64,000 bases of DNA, taken from positions 124,001 to 188,000 of the forward strand of contig RAZH01000007.1 in the NCBI GenBank assembly GCA_003612585.1, read 5' to 3'. Positions 62,783 to 64,000 of the stretch are shown here, one piece after another. A program made the translations under genes and the position numbers. The notes beneath the pieces were generated by a model. It saw only the letters and a program-made list of their open reading frames with translations, made no database searches and was not told the origin of the DNA. Each line of letters begins with the position of its first letter. Within the stretch, counting starts at the first letter, position 1. The DNA is from a bacterium 1XD42-54 (GTDB lineage: Bacteria; Bacillota; Clostridia; Lachnospirales; Lachnospiraceae).

Positions 62783-64000
62783 TTAGCTCAAATGTTCAAT
62801 TGCCGCACGCTCAATCGCAATGCCTTTTCTGTAGCGGTCCGCAAATGTTTCAAACCCTTCCACATCTTTCGGATTCGGTTCCATACGCGTCCCTTTATTT
62901 CCTGCAAACACTTTTGTCTCAAGATACGCTTCTAAACTCTCGTCTTCTGCTTTGTTCAGCATATAAGCAGCAAGCAGTGCCATTCCCCATGGTCCACCTT
63001 CCCCGGCTGTCTCCATCACAGAAACCGGAGCATTGATCGCAGCTGCCAGGATGCTCTGGCCAACGCCTTTCGTCTTAAAGAAGCCGCCGTGTCCAAGCAT
63101 CTCATCAATAGCTACCTGCTCTTCTTTCAGAAGAATATCCATTCCAACCTTCAGGGCACCAAGCGCTGAATAGAGATGTGCCCGCATAAAGTTGGCAAGA
63201 TTGAAACGGCTTTTCGGAGTGCGCGCAAACAATGGCCTTCCTTCACTTACGCCTGTAATGTTTTCTCCGGAAAGATACCCGTATGACAGCAGGCCTCCGC
63301 AATCAGAGTCTCCCTCCAGTGCTTTCTCATACAATACGGTAAACAGCCGGTTTTTATCTGCTTGAATGCCAAAACATTCCGCAAACTCTCCCAGCAGACC
63401 TGCCCATGCGTTCAGATCAGACGTACAGTTATTCGCATGCACCATGCCCACAAGGCTGCCGTCCGGTGTGGTCACAAGATCAATTTCCGGATAAACTTTT
63501 TTCAATTCCTGTTCCAGAACCACCATCGCAAATACGGAAGTTCCGGCTGAGACATTACCCGTCCGCTGCTTTACACTGTTCGTCGCTGCCATTCCCGTAC
63601 CTGCATCTCCTTCCGGAGGACACACAGGCGTACCGCTTTGCAGCATACCGCTCTCATCGAGAAGACGCGCGCCTTCTTCTGTCAGCGTTCCTGCGCAAGC
63701 TCCTGCTGACAATACCTTTGGCAGAATATCTTTCAGCGTCCACGGATACTGTTTTTCTTCCACAAGCTCATCAAACTTCCGAAGCATCTCTGCATCAAAA
63801 TCTTTCGTCTTTGGATCAATCGGAAACATACCGGACGCATCTCCGATTCCCAGTACCTTTTCTCCGGTCAGCTGCCAGTGGATATATCCTGCCAGCGTTG
63901 TAAAAAAGGCAAGCTGCGGAACATGTTCCTCTTCATTTAAAATTGCCTGATACAGATGCGCAATGCTCCAGCGCTGCGGAATGTTGTAGGAAAACAGCTC
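62783..64000 (-). CDS. FGGY-family carbohydrate kinase, partial (N-terminus beyond the right edge)
   Basis: [51 protein letters not shown]; frame stays open to 64000. Confidence 0.88.
   Translation of the reverse strand, partial: ELFSYNIPQRWSIAHLYQAILNEEEHVPQLAFFTTLAGYIHWQLTGEKVLGIGDASGMFPIDPKTKDFDAEMLRKFDELVEEKQYPWTLKDILPKVLSAGACAGTLTEEGARLLDESGMLQSGTPVCPPEGDAGTGMAATNSVKQRTGNVSAGTSVFAMVVLEQELKKVYPEIDLVTTPDGSLVGMVHANNCTSDLNAWAGLLGEFAECFGIQADKNRLFTVLYEKALEGDSDCGGLLSYGYLSGENITGVSEGRPLFARTPKSRFNLANFMRAHLYSALGALKVGMDILLKEEQVAIDEMLGHGGFFKTKGVGQSILAAAINAPVSVMETAGEGGPWGMALLAAYMLNKAEDESLEAYLETKVFAGNKGTRMEPNPKDVEGFETFADRYRKGIAIERAAIEHLS

Overview
This 64 kb window is a gene-dense housekeeping stretch of a low-GC Firmicutes chromosome, probably Lachnospiraceae (inferred from gene content and order). 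Most genes lie on the minus strand. I found no prophage, IS element, plasmid backbone or CRISPR array. Content includes thiI (partial), cysteine desulfurase, rpoN, metQNI, cysK, a long minus-strand run apt-relA-MBL-hemZ-HD-GYP-hisS-aspS, cstA, an LCP protein, a Na/Pi cotransporter, fba, guaB, groESL with a perfect CIRCE, codY, topA-dprA-comM, nth, a purF-like gene, prfB with its programmed frameshift, secA, hpf, a eukaryotic-type hisA, a surface transglutaminase, fhs-FNT, nhaC and an FGGY kinase (partial). There are two tRNAs: Gly-GCC and Arg-ACG. The most interesting signals are non-coding. The fhs leader carries what reads as a ZTP riboswitch with an intrinsic terminator, followed by a THF riboswitch, all behind one promoter. 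A second structured RNA candidate lies between the SEC-C gene and nhaC: two hairpins with mutually complementary segments, a C-rich loop and a strong terminator, and no family I recognise. Other points of interest are a PurF paralog lacking the N-terminal glutaminase cysteine, a CodY box on the codY core promoter, a repeat-like double inverted-repeat element beside codY, and a HEAT-methyltransferase with a non-canonical motif IV. All calls come from reading the sequence and recalled family knowledge; no searches or folding programs were run.
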